From JAWVFM01 sp038237625 (lineage in GTDB: Bacteria; Actinomycetota; Thermoleophilia; Solirubrobacterales; 70-9), in contig JBBRYM010000008.1 in NCBI GenBank assembly GCA_038237625.1, forward strand, positions 62,001 to 126,000: a DNA stretch of 64,000 nt, written 5' to 3'. Of the stretch, positions 8,389 through 16,544 are shown in pieces (position 1 is the stretch's first letter; each line of letters starts with the position of its first letter). Under the pieces are notes generated by a model, which saw only the letters and a program-made list of their open reading frames with translations, searched no databases and was not told the origin of the DNA. The translations under genes were made by a program, and so were the position numbers.

Positions 8389-8745
8389 ATGAAGCGAAGA
8401 ATTGTGGCCGTGATCTCAATCATGGCCGCGGTCGGCGCAACGATGGTGCCAGTGGCGCAAGCCTTCGTCACGAATCACCAGGCGGCAAAGGCCACGTTGC
8501 AGATCTCACGCAGGTCCTGCAACCACGACACCCATTGCCTGCAGTACAGCGAATCGCAGTGCTTTCGCCCGGCTGGCCGTCAAGGCATAGCCTGTCGTGA
8601 GAATAACTTCGAGCGCCGCGTCGGAAGTGGGAAGTACACGTGCTTCAGGTGGCTGTACTGGACTACTCCGTACAAGTTCCAGTACGTGAGAGTTCACGGA
8701 AGCGGCCCTGGCTGGAACTGCTCGACGAGCGGTTGGCACGAGTGA
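8389..8745 (+). CDS. Secreted six-cysteine protein of unknown function
   Basis: 118-residue exported protein. The Sec signal peptide MKRRIVAVISIMAAVGATMV is followed by a likely AQA cleavage site near residue 26. The mature domain of about 90 residues has six Cys (SCNHDTHC, SQC, IAC, YTC, NCST), suggesting three disulfides, and several Trp/Tyr. ATG 8389 follows a purine-rich AAGGGGGA site, which is why it is preferred over in-frame upstream starts. It is cargo of the tRNA-Arg element. A strong hairpin follows about 50 bp after the stop. Confidence 0.7.
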   Translation: MKRRIVAVISIMAAVGATMVPVAQAFVTNHQAAKATLQISRRSCNHDTHCLQYSESQCFRPAGRQGIACRENNFERRVGSGKYTCFRWLYWTTPYKFQYVRVHGSGPGWNCSTSGWHE

Positions 8746-8792
8746 GTTAGTCCGCTGCGGCCCGAGCGCCGCCGCAATGACATAACGGCGAA

Positions 8793-8838
8793 GCGGCGGT
8801 GACTTTTCCTGCAAAGATGCAGGATCCGTCACCGCCGC
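8793..8838. terminator. Long nested hairpin downstream of the six-cysteine gene
   Basis: An 11-bp perfect outer stem (8793-8803 with 8828-8838) encloses a 3/3 internal loop and a 7-bp inner stem TCCTGCA-AAGA-TGCAGGA. It lies 48 bp after the six-cysteine gene, so a transcription terminator is the simplest reading. No T-run follows on either strand, so the function is uncertain. Confidence 0.5.
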
Positions 8839-9114
8839 CGTCGTCGTCATCAACGCGACGATTTCGGGGCCTCCGGGATTGAGGGATTGGTTCCTCTGTA
8901 CCGCTCCGATGTACTGACAATGCAGACGTCGGCTTCATGGTCGTCCACGCAGCGGCACCCAGAGTGAGTGGGCACCAAAGACGAAGTAGTGCCCATATCC
9001 ACCTAGATCGGCCACGATTCGTCGCTATTCGGCCCTCCAGGCCGCAAAGGCCGCCAAGCCGAAATCCCACTCCCCATGCGGTTTTCAGCGCTCTCGCCCG
9101 CCCCGCTGGACTTG
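8839..9114. other. Non-coding right part of the element
   Basis: Between the hairpin and the right attachment repeat I find no convincing gene on either strand. Short open frames lack ribosome sites and coding character. Confidence 0.5.
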
Positions 9115-9155
9115 CTTAGGAGGGAGTCGCTCTATCCGGCTGAGCTATCGGGGCT
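9115..9155. repeat. Right attachment repeat (displaced tRNA 5' half)
   Basis: Exact copy of 5258-5298. It lacks the 3' half of the tRNA, so it is not a functional tRNA gene. It marks the right junction of the element and represents the original chromosomal 5' half of tRNA-Arg(CCT). Confidence 0.92.
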
Positions 9156-9199
9156 GGCGCCGAGGATACGGCTCTACTACGCGGGATCTGCCCGTCAGT

Positions 9200-9266
9200 C
9201 GTTGCGCCGGTCGCCGCGCTGAACAGCGGCGCCCGGCCGTTTTGTGCCCGTTTGTGCCCATTCATT
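9200..9266 (-). pseudogene. Relic of the 3' end of another integrase
   Basis: Outside the right repeat the minus strand reads MGTNGHKTAGRR from 9261, which resembles C-termini of actinobacterial tyrosine integrases (compare DWALLGT at the end of the resident integrase). Both ends contain a pair of TGGGCAC-like heptamers about ten bases apart, at nearly the same distance from the 41-bp repeat (5388-5404 and 9244-9260). The frame has a stop just before the Met, so only a scrap remains. This suggests an earlier integration at the same site. Confidence 0.35.
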
Positions 9267-9304
9267 TCCTCGACACTGAGCCCGTCATCGGAAAGGATGG
9301 CTCG

Positions 9305-9442
9305 ATGGGTCGTCGCGTGGCAGTTCTCATCGCGAGCGGCGTTCTCGTTGCCGTTTTGGCTGGGTCGGCTTTCGCCAAGCCCCACGCCGGTCCCCCGCGT
9401 GAGAGGAATATGATCGGCACGTGGCCAGTTCCCGTGCCCTGA
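9305..9442 (+). CDS. Short exported peptide upstream of the beta-helix gene
   Basis: 45 codons with ATG after GGAAAGGA. The product is almost entirely a signal peptide (MGRRVAVLIASGVLVAVLAG, cleavage near AFA) plus about 20 residues ending in GTWPVPVP. It overlaps the start of the beta-helix gene by 22 bp in another frame. It may be a small exported peptide, a translational leader, or a decayed signal-peptide exon of its neighbour. Confidence 0.4.
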   Translation: MGRRVAVLIASGVLVAVLAGSAFAKPHAGPPRERNMIGTWPVPVP

Positions 9443-11043
9443 GATCGCGGGTCGTTCGGCTTGCGCCGATCGTCGGCATCGCCTCGATCGCGGCGATGCC
9501 CGGCTCGCCGGCGATCGCCGCCGGGGCGAGCCCCACGCCGCACCGCGTCCTTCGCGTCGGCAGCTATCACGGGGTCCAGGGCCAGTTCAAGTCCATCCAG
9601 CCCGCCGTCGACGCGGCGAAGCGGGGAGACACGATCCTCATCGGCCCCGGCGACTACCACGAGCGGGGTGACCACAGCAACCCCGTCAACCCGAACGGCA
9701 ACGTGCCGCCGAGCGCAGTGCTCATCAGGACTCCGGGGATCAACCTGCGGGGGATGGACCGCAACAAGGTCATTGTGGACGGAACCAAGCCCGGCTCGAA
9801 GCCGTGCAGCTCGAAGCAGAGCGCTCAGGACTTCGGGGCGAAGCAAGGTGGATCCGCGATGGGCCGCAACGGCATCATCGCCTTCAAGGCCGACGGCGTG
9901 AGCGTCGAGAACCTCACCGCCTGCAACTTCCTGACGGGCTCCGGGAGCAGCGGCAACGAGATCTGGTGGAACGGCGGCGACGGCAGCGGCAAGATCGGCT
10001 TGAAGGGCTTTAGAGGGTCTTACCTGAACGCAACGTCGACGTACTACAACGGTATCGACACGGCTGCCGGTTACGGGATCTTCTCCTCGAACGCGCGCGG
10101 ACCCGGGGTGTGGAGCCACGACTACACGAGCAACTTCGACGACTCCGGCTATTACATCGGCGCCTGCCGGCGGGTGTGCAACCAGGTCATGAACCACGAC
10201 TGGTCCGAGTTCAACGCGCTCGGATACTCGGGCACCAACTCCGGTGGCCGGCTGATCGTCAAGAACTCCGAGTTCGATAAGAACAAGGACGGCTTCGACA
10301 CCAACAGCCAGAACAACGACGACTGGCCCTCCCCGCAGGACGGCCACTGCCGCAACGGCCACATGAGCCCGATCACCCATTCGATCTCGTGCTGGGTCTT
10401 CATCCACAACTACGTTCACGACAACAACAACGCGCAGGTGCCGGGGCGCGGTGCCGCCAGCGCCGGCCCGGTCGGAACGGGAATGTCGATCGCCGGCGGG
10501 CGCTTCGACACCGTGATGAGAAACCGCTTCGTCAACAACGGCGCATGGGGGCTCCTCCTCGTTCCCTATCCGGACGACGAGACCCCGCCCCCCGGTGAAA
10601 ACTGCCAGGGCGGCTCGCACGACACGATCCTCTCGGCCTTCGGCTTCACCTGCACGTTCGACGACTGGGGCAATCAGATCTTCGGCAACAAGTTCAAGGG
10701 CAACGGCTTCTTCGGCAACCCCACGAACGGAGACATTGGCGAGCTGACGTTGATCGACGGCAAGCCGATTAACTGCTACTCAGGGAACACCACCCCCGAC
10801 GGCACCTCCCCGACGACCGTCCAGCAGACCAACACGAACTGCGGGCAGTCCGGGTCGGGCAACCTCAATCTCTCGCTGCTGGCAGAGGCCGCCTGCGATT
10901 CCGAGATCGACACGACCCTGTGCCTGCCGACCGACAGCTACCCGCGCGGGACGAAGGTCAACATGCACCCGCTGCCCACGAAGAAGCTGCCGACGATGCC
11001 CGACCCCTGCCGGGGCGTGCCGCGCAATCCCTGGTGCCCCTGA
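9421..11043 (+). CDS. Secreted right-handed parallel beta-helix protein
   Basis: 540-residue exported protein. The N-terminal signal is at residues 1-34 (APIVGIASIAAMPGSPAIAA). The mature chain starts with IQPAVDAAKRGDTILIGPGD, the entry of pectate-lyase-like/PbH1 repeat proteins. Repeated Asn/Gly-rich turns follow (GIDTAAGYGIFSSNARGPGV, NSEFDKNKDGFDTNSQNNDD, NRFVNNGAWGLLL). The extended Asn ladder and eight or more Cys suggest a stable extracellular beta helix, perhaps a polysaccharide lyase or epimerase, but no catalytic triad can be identified. The start is GTG 9421. Only the short peptide gene precedes it. Confidence 0.8.
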   Translation: MASSRALRSRVVRLAPIVGIASIAAMPGSPAIAAGASPTPHRVLRVGSYHGVQGQFKSIQPAVDAAKRGDTILIGPGDYHERGDHSNPVNPNGNVPPSAVLIRTPGINLRGMDRNKVIVDGTKPGSKPCSSKQSAQDFGAKQGGSAMGRNGIIAFKADGVSVENLTACNFLTGSGSSGNEIWWNGGDGSGKIGLKGFRGSYLNATSTYYNGIDTAAGYGIFSSNARGPGVWSHDYTSNFDDSGYYIGACRRVCNQVMNHDWSEFNALGYSGTNSGGRLIVKNSEFDKNKDGFDTNSQNNDDWPSPQDGHCRNGHMSPITHSISCWVFIHNYVHDNNNAQVPGRGAASAGPVGTGMSIAGGRFDTVMRNRFVNNGAWGLLLVPYPDDETPPPGENCQGGSHDTILSAFGFTCTFDDWGNQIFGNKFKGNGFFGNPTNGDIGELTLIDGKPINCYSGNTTPDGTSPTTVQQTNTNCGQSGSGNLNLSLLAEAACDSEIDTTLCLPTDSYPRGTKVNMHPLPTKKLPTMPDPCRGVPRNPWCP

Positions 11044-11067
11044 GCCGTAACCCCCGGCCGCCCAGGG

Positions 11068-11259
11068 CTACAGCGGCTTGATCACCATCACGAAGATCGC
11101 GACCAGAACCAGCAGGTTGGCGGAGATGCCGACCGCGGCCTGATACTCGTCTCCTAGCTCCACCTGGCCGGTGCCTGCGGCGGTGATGTCGAGCTCCGCG
11201 GCCTCCGCGGCGCGTAGTTCGGTCGGTGAGAAGTAGGCGTCGCGAGTAGGAAACGGCAC
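11068..11259 (-). CDS. Small single-pass membrane protein
   Basis: About 63 residues if it starts at GTG 11259. TTG 11301 or GTG 11304 would add 14-15. The N-terminal part is acidic (AYFSPTELRAAEAAELDITA) and the C-terminus is a hydrophobic helix SANLLVLVAIFVMVIKPL. I cannot assign a function. It is divergent from the secreted protein at 11418 and convergent with the beta-helix gene. Confidence 0.45.
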   Translation of the reverse strand: MPFPTRDAYFSPTELRAAEAAELDITAAGTGQVELGDEYQAAVGISANLLVLVAIFVMVIKPL

Positions 11260-11417
11260 CGTGTAGACGACGCGACACCACCCCCGGGGTGAGAGCGACA
11301 ACACCCGCGAGCTTGCGCTTACCGCCCTTGGACGCCTGGGAAAGCGATCCCTTCGCGGGCAAGATCGACTCACCGCATCGGCGCACCCCGCGCCTTCACC
11401 AACCCGAAGGAGAAACG

Positions 11418-11792
11418 ATGAGCCACCACCCCAGCAAGTCCCCCAGAACCCGGCGCGCCAAGATCGCTGCCGTCCTCGCCGTCGCCGGCGCCTTGGCCGT
11501 TCCGGCCCTCGCCGGCGCCGCCCAAAGCGACGTCTCGATCCAGGCCGAGCAGGGCGGTTTCTTCGGCTACGTCCACTCGCCCAAGCAGAACTGCGAGTTG
11601 AACCGCACGGTCGAGCTCTACAAGGTCCGCTCCGGCGACGACAGGCTGATCGGAACCGACCTCGCCCAGCCCAACGGACCCGACAGCCAGTGGTTCGTCA
11701 ACACCAACAAGCCCGGTTCCTTCTACGCCCACATCGCGAAGAAGGGCAACTGCGCCGCCGCCACCTCCCCGGTCGTCCAGGCCCAGGCCTGA
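11418..11792 (+). CDS. Small secreted protein of unknown function
   Basis: 124-residue exported protein with a good ribosome site (GAAGGAGA) before ATG 11418. The signal peptide reaches the GAAQS cleavage region near residue 35 (KIAAVLAVAGALAVPALAGA). The mature part is short beta-rich sequence with GFFGYVHSPKQNCELNRTVE and a second Cys in KGNCAAA, which would allow one disulfide. This resembles actinobacterial secreted Ig-like fragments, but no family is certain. A strong terminator hairpin follows. Confidence 0.7.
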   Translation: MSHHPSKSPRTRRAKIAAVLAVAGALAVPALAGAAQSDVSIQAEQGGFFGYVHSPKQNCELNRTVELYKVRSGDDRLIGTDLAQPNGPDSQWFVNTNKPGSFYAHIAKKGNCAAATSPVVQAQA

Positions 11793-11838
11793 CACCCGCG
11801 GCTCACCCGGCACCCGCCGCGCTTCGCGTGGCGCCGAG

Positions 11839-11866
11839 AGGGGCGTGACCTTCGGGTCGCGCCCCT
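11839..11866 (+). terminator. Intrinsic-type terminator hairpin
   Basis: 12-bp GC-rich stem AGGGGCGTGACC / GGTCGCGCCCCT (one G-T wobble) closed by a TTCG tetraloop, 47 bp after the secreted-protein gene. It is followed by TTTC, so the U-tract is weak. It can also serve the opposite strand, where the acidic hypothetical gene ends at 11892. Confidence 0.7.
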
Positions 11867-11891
11867 TTCGGGTGCCCTGGCCCAGCTCAGG

Positions 11892-12578
11892 CTAAGCCTC
11901 GGGGTCCACCTCGGCCGGCCCCGCTTCCGGCTCCGGCTCGTCCTCGGCGTAGAGGCTCTCGACCGCCAGCTCGCGAAGCTCGCGGTCCCAGAGGTGGACT
12001 TCGAGGTAGAGGTCCTCGCCGAAGCCGTGGAGCGCATCAACGGCGATCAGCGTGAAGCGACCCTCCTGCACCGGGGTCTGGTCGACCAGGATCCCCCCGA
12101 TCTCGGCGGTGGCCGCGACGGCGCCGCGAACGAGCGGGAGACCCCAGATCAGGGTGACGTCCCCGCCGCGTTCCGCCTCGGCATGCCACTTGCCGACGAC
12201 GTCGTCGTTCAGGTCGATGCGCCAATCGGGATTGTCGTCGGCGGTGACATCCGTGAAGTCGGCCTTCGCCTGGACATCCGTGGGCTCACCGTCGGCCGGG
12301 CGCACAAACGAGACGTGGCCGTAGTACTCGACGGGCACGCCCCCGGCGACTTCCATGCGAGCGCTCGCCGGCACGTAGACGCGACCGCCCCAGCCCCGCT
12401 CGGGAAACCAGCGGATCTCGGTGGAATCGACGGCGACGCCGGCCTCCGAGTGGTACTCGGCGCAGACGGCTGCGAACGCCTCGGCGAGTTGCTCGCCCCA
12501 GCGCCCGTAGGGTGCCCCCTCCTGCGCGGAGTCGGCGATGTGGGCAGGGAAGGGCCGAGCTGAGGGGGAGGCACCCAT
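11892..12578 (-). CDS. Conserved hypothetical protein
   Basis: 228-residue soluble protein with no recognised family. The N-terminal 40 residues look helical (GRWGEQLAEAFAAVCAEYH). The rest alternates short strands (GRVYVPASARMEVAGGVPVE, DVTLIWGLPLVRGAVAAT). The last 20 residues are very acidic with a repeated Glu-Pro pattern. There is no signal peptide. It is 10 bp downstream of galT on the same strand, so it is likely co-transcribed. Confidence 0.65.
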   Translation of the reverse strand: MGASPSARPFPAHIADSAQEGAPYGRWGEQLAEAFAAVCAEYHSEAGVAVDSTEIRWFPERGWGGRVYVPASARMEVAGGVPVEYYGHVSFVRPADGEPTDVQAKADFTDVTADDNPDWRIDLNDDVVGKWHAEAERGGDVTLIWGLPLVRGAVAATAEIGGILVDQTPVQEGRFTLIAVDALHGFGEDLYLEVHLWDRELRELAVESLYAEDEPEPEAGPAEVDPEA

Positions 12579-12588
12579 GGGCCGGAGG

Positions 12589-13641
12589 CTACTTCAGCGC
12601 CTCGCGCAGGTCTGCCGCGGCCCGCTCCGGCGGGTAGACGTTGATGTCGACGCCGGTGCCGAGCTCGAAGGCGGCGCGGATCGTGAGCCGGGGAACGATG
12701 TCGATGTGCCAGCAGAATTCCCCGGCGCCCTGGGGAGCGGTCCGGATCCAGAGGTTGAGCTGCGGCGGCGCCCCGAGCGCCCCCGCGAGCGCGCGAAGCG
12801 CGGTGGCGATCATCGCCGAGCCGGCCTCCCCGCCCGCCTCGAAGGAGGGCGAAGGGACGCGCGGAATGATCCGAAGCTCGAAGGGCGAGCGCGAAGCCCA
12901 GGGGCACACCAACATCGCCTCGTCGTCGATGGCGACCAGGCGCTCGCGGCGACGGACTTCCTCAACAGCCACGTCGCCCAAAAGGTGGCTTCCCATGGTC
13001 CGCTCGTGGTAGGCACCGGCGCGCTCGCGCTCGCGCGCGACGGTGGCCGGTACGAAGCCGAGCGCGTAGAGCTGGGCGTGGGTGTGCTCGAGCGACGCGC
13101 CCGCCTCCGGGCCCTCGTTGACGATGAGATGGACATATGCGGCGGCCGTCGAATGCGAGCGCATGCGCTCGCACCATGCCGAGACCGCGCTTGCGAGCTC
13201 GGTGTCGTCCAGCTGGGCCATGGACGTAGCGTGGCGCGGGGTGTTGACGATGACCTCGTGGGCACCGGCTGCCAGCTGCGAGGCGAAGAGGTCGACGCCG
13301 GACTGTCGCCGGGAGCCCCCCAAGGGATCGATCCCGCTGGAAACGCCGCTCTCGGTCGCGCCGGCAAAAGCGGAGGCTTCGCCACCGAGCACGGGGTAGA
13401 GGTTGGGCACCGAGCGCGTCCTCCAGCCGGGCGTGTCCGCCTGACCGCCCCCGGGCCGGTCGGCCCAGACCTCCGGAGGGGTGCGGTCCTCGCGCCCCTC
13501 GCAGAACGGACAGCTCTCGGCGGCGCCGGGAGCCGACTGCGCGGGCGGCCGGGCGAAAGCATCGGGCCGCTCCGCCCGCCCAGGGGCCAGCACGGCCCGT
13601 AAGCCGGTGAGCTGGTCGATCCTAACTTCGGGCGTGCTCAG
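12589..13641 (-). CDS. galT: Galactose-1-phosphate uridylyltransferase
   Basis: About 350 residues. It transfers UMP between UDP-glucose and galactose-1-phosphate in the Leloir pathway. Family marks are VRIDQLTG...VLAPGRAERPDAF at the N-terminus, a zinc-type CPFC, EVIVNTPRHATSMAQL, and the HIT-like active site EHTHAQLYALGFVP (HxHxQ). The second HIT-like repeat has CWHIDIVPR. No ATG, GTG or TTG exists between the upstream gene and the conserved N-terminus. CTG at 13641 overlaps the slipin stop as CTGA and is the likely start. Confidence 0.88.
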   Translation of the reverse strand: MSTPEVRIDQLTGLRAVLAPGRAERPDAFARPPAQSAPGAAESCPFCEGREDRTPPEVWADRPGGGQADTPGWRTRSVPNLYPVLGGEASAFAGATESGVSSGIDPLGGSRRQSGVDLFASQLAAGAHEVIVNTPRHATSMAQLDDTELASAVSAWCERMRSHSTAAAYVHLIVNEGPEAGASLEHTHAQLYALGFVPATVARERERAGAYHERTMGSHLLGDVAVEEVRRRERLVAIDDEAMLVCPWASRSPFELRIIPRVPSPSFEAGGEAGSAMIATALRALAGALGAPPQLNLWIRTAPQGAGEFCWHIDIVPRLTIRAAFELGTGVDINVYPPERAAADLREALK

Positions 13642-14411
13642 CTCTGCGACCCGCGCCCGTCGTCCTTTGGCATGAACGCCGTCAGGAGGTCTATTGGGAG
13701 CGGGAAGACGATCGTCGAGTTCTGGGTGACACCGAGGTCGAGGAGCGTCTGCAGGTAGCGCAGCTGGAGCGTGGCCGGCTCGCTGGAGATGATCCTCGCC
13801 GCCTGGGAGAGCTTCTCGGCAGCCTGGAACTCGCCGTCGGCGGCGATGACCTTGGCGCGGCGCTCGCGCTCGGCCTCGGCCTGGCGGGCAATCGCGCGCT
13901 GCATCTCCTGCGGAAGCTCGACGTCCTTGACCTCGACGGAGGTCACCTTTACTCCCCACGGCTCGGTCTGGCTGTCGATGATCTGCTGAAGCTCGGCGTT
14001 CAGGCGCTCGCGCTCGGAGAGCAGCGAATCGAGCTCAGCCTTGCCCAGCACCGAGCGCAGGGTCGTCTGCGAGACCTGGGTCGTCGCGACGAGGAAGTTC
14101 TCGACCTCGGTCACGGCCCGGTTCGGGTCGATCACGCGGAAGTACGCGACCGCCGTGACGCGCACGGTGACGTTGTCCTTGGTGATCACCTCCTGGGGGG
14201 GCACGCTCAGGGTGATCGTCCGCAAATCGATCCTGACCATCTGATCGATGATCGGGATGAGGATGATCAGCCCCGGGCCCTTCTGGGCGATCATGCGGCC
14301 GAGGCGGAAGATGACGCCGCGCTCGTACTCGCGCAGGATCCTGATTCCAGCCGAGAGCAGGAAGACCAAGATGACCACCAGCACGATCACCACGGCGATA
14401 GCAGCACCCAT
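13638..14411 (-). CDS. Slipin / stomatin-like SPFH membrane protein
   Basis: 257-residue protein of the stomatin/prohibitin (SPFH, band 7) family. One N-terminal transmembrane helix (AIAVVIVLVVILVFLLSAGI) is followed by the band-7 domain (YERGVIFRLGR, GPGLIILIPIID, VPPQEVITKDNVTV) and an Ala/Glu-rich coiled coil (QAEAERERRAKVIAADGEFQ). Slipins form membrane-associated oligomers and are typically paired with an NfeD-type protease, as here: the NfeD gene ends one base before this ATG. Together they are thought to act in membrane protein or microdomain maintenance. Confidence 0.93.
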   Translation of the reverse strand: MGAAIAVVIVLVVILVFLLSAGIRILREYERGVIFRLGRMIAQKGPGLIILIPIIDQMVRIDLRTITLSVPPQEVITKDNVTVRVTAVAYFRVIDPNRAVTEVENFLVATTQVSQTTLRSVLGKAELDSLLSERERLNAELQQIIDSQTEPWGVKVTSVEVKDVELPQEMQRAIARQAEAERERRAKVIAADGEFQAAEKLSQAARIISSEPATLQLRYLQTLLDLGVTQNSTIVFPLPIDLLTAFMPKDDGRGSQS

Positions 14412-15785
14412 CTACGAAGTTCCTTCCTGGTCGTTTTCCCTGGTCGGGACGACTCCACCATCGCCGCCACCCAGCGACTTCACCTTGAGAGTCAGGCCCT
14501 CCACGGATTCCACACGGACTCTATCGGCGCTGCCCAGCCCTCGGTCGGCGCCCGCCGGGACCGCTCGCCAGAGAGCTCCGTTGACGAACACCTGGCCCTC
14601 CGGGTCGATCGGCCGGCGCACCTCGGCCACCGCGCCGACCAGCTCCTCCCAGCCGGTCCGTTTCGGCAGCCGGCGGGCCGCGACGGCCCGCTGGACCGCG
14701 AACGCCATTCCGCTTCCGAGGATGAGGGACACTGCCACGACCACCGCCGGCGTCACCTCGAACGCTGACGAATGGGTGTCGTAGAGGAGCAACCCGGCCG
14801 CCACCAGCGAGACAACCCCGGCGAAGCCGAGGATCCCATGGGTCGGTAGATGGGCCTCGGCGACGATGAGGGCGAACCCGAGGACCAACAGAGCGATCCC
14901 GGCCGCCGTCACCGGGAGCTGAGCGTTGGCGTAGAGGCCCAGGAGGAACGAGACCGCGCCGAACGAGCCCGGGATGATCGCCCCCGGCATGAACAGCTCG
15001 ATCCCGATGCCGATGATCCCGGCGATCAAAAGCAGATAAGAGACGTTGGGGTTGACGATGATCTCCAGCAGCTGGTAGGTCAGCGGCAGGTCGTGGTGCT
15101 CGATAGTGAGGCCGGACGTGTTCAGGGTCTGCGCCTTCGGGCCCTGAACCTGAAAGCCGTTGAGATCGGCGAGGAGGCCCTGTTCGGTGGGCGCAACCAG
15201 GTCGATGAGCCCCGCGCGCTTGGCTTCGGACGCGGTGACGTTGGTGGCGTTGCGGACGAGCTCCTGGGCCAGATTCGGATTGCGGCCGTGGGTTGAGGCA
15301 AGGGCCCGCATCGACGCGGCCGAGTCGTTGACGATCTTGCGGTCCAGGTCGGACTCGCCGCCGGTCGGCGAGATCGCGATCGGGGTCGCCGAGCCGATGT
15401 TCGTCTCGGGCGCCATCGCCGCCACGTCGGCGGCCTCGGTGATGTAGGCGCCGGCAGAGGCAGCGCGGGCGCCGTTCGGAGAGACGTAGACCACCACGGG
15501 CATCGGAGCGGCCTCGATGTCCTGCACGATCGCGCGCAGCGAGTCGACCAGCCCGCCGGGAGTGTCGAGGCGGATGATCGCGATCGCCGCGTGGCTCGAG
15601 GCGGCGTCGTCGAGAGCGCTCGAAATCCAGCGCTGTGTGGCCGGGTCGATCGTGGCCTGGAGCTGGATGGAGTAGGCAACGCCGGTAGAGGTGGTTTGCG
15701 CGGGCGCGGTCGTAGTCACGCCCAGCCCGGGCGCCACTGTGGCGCCGGCGACTAGAAGGGCTACGAGGGCGAGGCGGGCTCGCAC
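14412..15785 (-). CDS. NfeD-family ClpP-like membrane serine protease
   Basis: 457-residue NfeD1b-type protein. The signal peptide is followed by a ClpP/crotonase-fold protease domain (about residues 35-230) with DTPGGLVDS, the Ser in ARAASAGAYI and the catalytic-type Lys in DLDRKIVND. Four or five transmembrane helices come next, about residues 245-385. The C-terminal OB-like NfeD domain (GAVAEVRRPIDPEGQVFVNG) is complete. Homologues cleave the C-terminus of the partner stomatin; the slipin gene follows directly with no gap. Start is GTG 15785. Confidence 0.93.
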   Translation of the reverse strand: MRARLALVALLVAGATVAPGLGVTTTAPAQTTSTGVAYSIQLQATIDPATQRWISSALDDAASSHAAIAIIRLDTPGGLVDSLRAIVQDIEAAPMPVVVYVSPNGARAASAGAYITEAADVAAMAPETNIGSATPIAISPTGGESDLDRKIVNDSAASMRALASTHGRNPNLAQELVRNATNVTASEAKRAGLIDLVAPTEQGLLADLNGFQVQGPKAQTLNTSGLTIEHHDLPLTYQLLEIIVNPNVSYLLLIAGIIGIGIELFMPGAIIPGSFGAVSFLLGLYANAQLPVTAAGIALLVLGFALIVAEAHLPTHGILGFAGVVSLVAAGLLLYDTHSSAFEVTPAVVVAVSLILGSGMAFAVQRAVAARRLPKRTGWEELVGAVAEVRRPIDPEGQVFVNGALWRAVPAGADRGLGSADRVRVESVEGLTLKVKSLGGGDGGVVPTRENDQEGTS

Positions 15786-15803
15786 AAACCGATTATCCGC
15801 CTA

Positions 15804-16382
15804 TCAGTGGGCGTATCGCTGGATGTCGGCGAAGAGGGCCGACTGGCTGGCGTAGCCGCCCTGGTTCGTGTGGACCGGATTGCCCTCGGAGTCGTAAATC
15901 ACGGTTGCCGGCAGGCCGACGACGTGGAAGTAGTCCTTGGCGTTGCCGTCGGGGTCCTCATAGCTCGGGTATGGCACCTCGTTGTCGTCGAGGAAGGTTT
16001 TCGCCGCGGCAGTCTGGTCGAGAACGTCTACGCCCACGAATGCGACCTTCTGGCCGAAATTCGCAGATGCCTGCTGGAGGTAGGGAAACTCCTGACGGCA
16101 GGGCCCGCACCACGAGCCCCAGACGTTGACCACGATTGGATGCCCGGAGAGCTTCGGCAGCTCTGACTGAAACGCATCAACCCCCCCTGCGATCAGCGCG
16201 GGCCGGTGCCCGTAGTCCGTCTGGCTATAGAGCGCGGCCATCGGCGGCGGCGCTCCCTTCAGGGCGCTCGCGTAGTCGGGAGCCGGCGAGCTCGACGTCG
16301 ACGATCCGCAGCCGCCCATCGCAAGAGCGCCAACGCCCGCGAGCGCGAGCAGGAGAAGTTGCCAATGTTGCTTTCGGCCCAT
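15804..16382 (-). CDS. TlpA-like thioredoxin lipoprotein
   Basis: 192-residue exported thioredoxin-fold protein. The signal LLLLALAGVGALAMGGC has a lipobox at about residues 22-25, then a Ser-rich linker. The thioredoxin domain carries VVNVWGSWCGPCRQEF with the CxxC redox site near residues 92-95, and the cis-Pro in GLPATVIYD. It probably reduces disulfides outside the membrane, for example in cytochrome c maturation; ccm genes are in the same window but not adjacent. It lies 18 bp upstream of the NfeD gene on the same strand. Confidence 0.9.
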   Translation of the reverse strand: MGRKQHWQLLLLALAGVGALAMGGCGSSTSSSPAPDYASALKGAPPPMAALYSQTDYGHRPALIAGGVDAFQSELPKLSGHPIVVNVWGSWCGPCRQEFPYLQQASANFGQKVAFVGVDVLDQTAAAKTFLDDNEVPYPSYEDPDGNAKDYFHVVGLPATVIYDSEGNPVHTNQGGYASQSALFADIQRYAH

Positions 16383-16544
16383 TCGTGGTGGTCGGGTGGT
16401 ACTTTTCCTAGTGGCCCCACGTTCACAGGGCTGCGGAGACGTCGGCTCGCAGAGGGGAAACGCGAGCGGGCCGTCGCACCTCCATCGAGCTTACCGCGCT
16501 CCCCGCCCGCATCCTGCGCGTGGCGAGCGCCCTAACGAGTCTCC

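Noticed and set aside
9115..9155. Second tRNA-Arg gene
   Set aside because: Only the 5' half is present, with no T arm or 3' acceptor strand; it is the displaced half created by integration.
9261..9385. Minus-strand gene across the right repeat
   Set aside because: The frame runs through the tRNA fragment and lacks coding character; only a short integrase-like scrap is credible.
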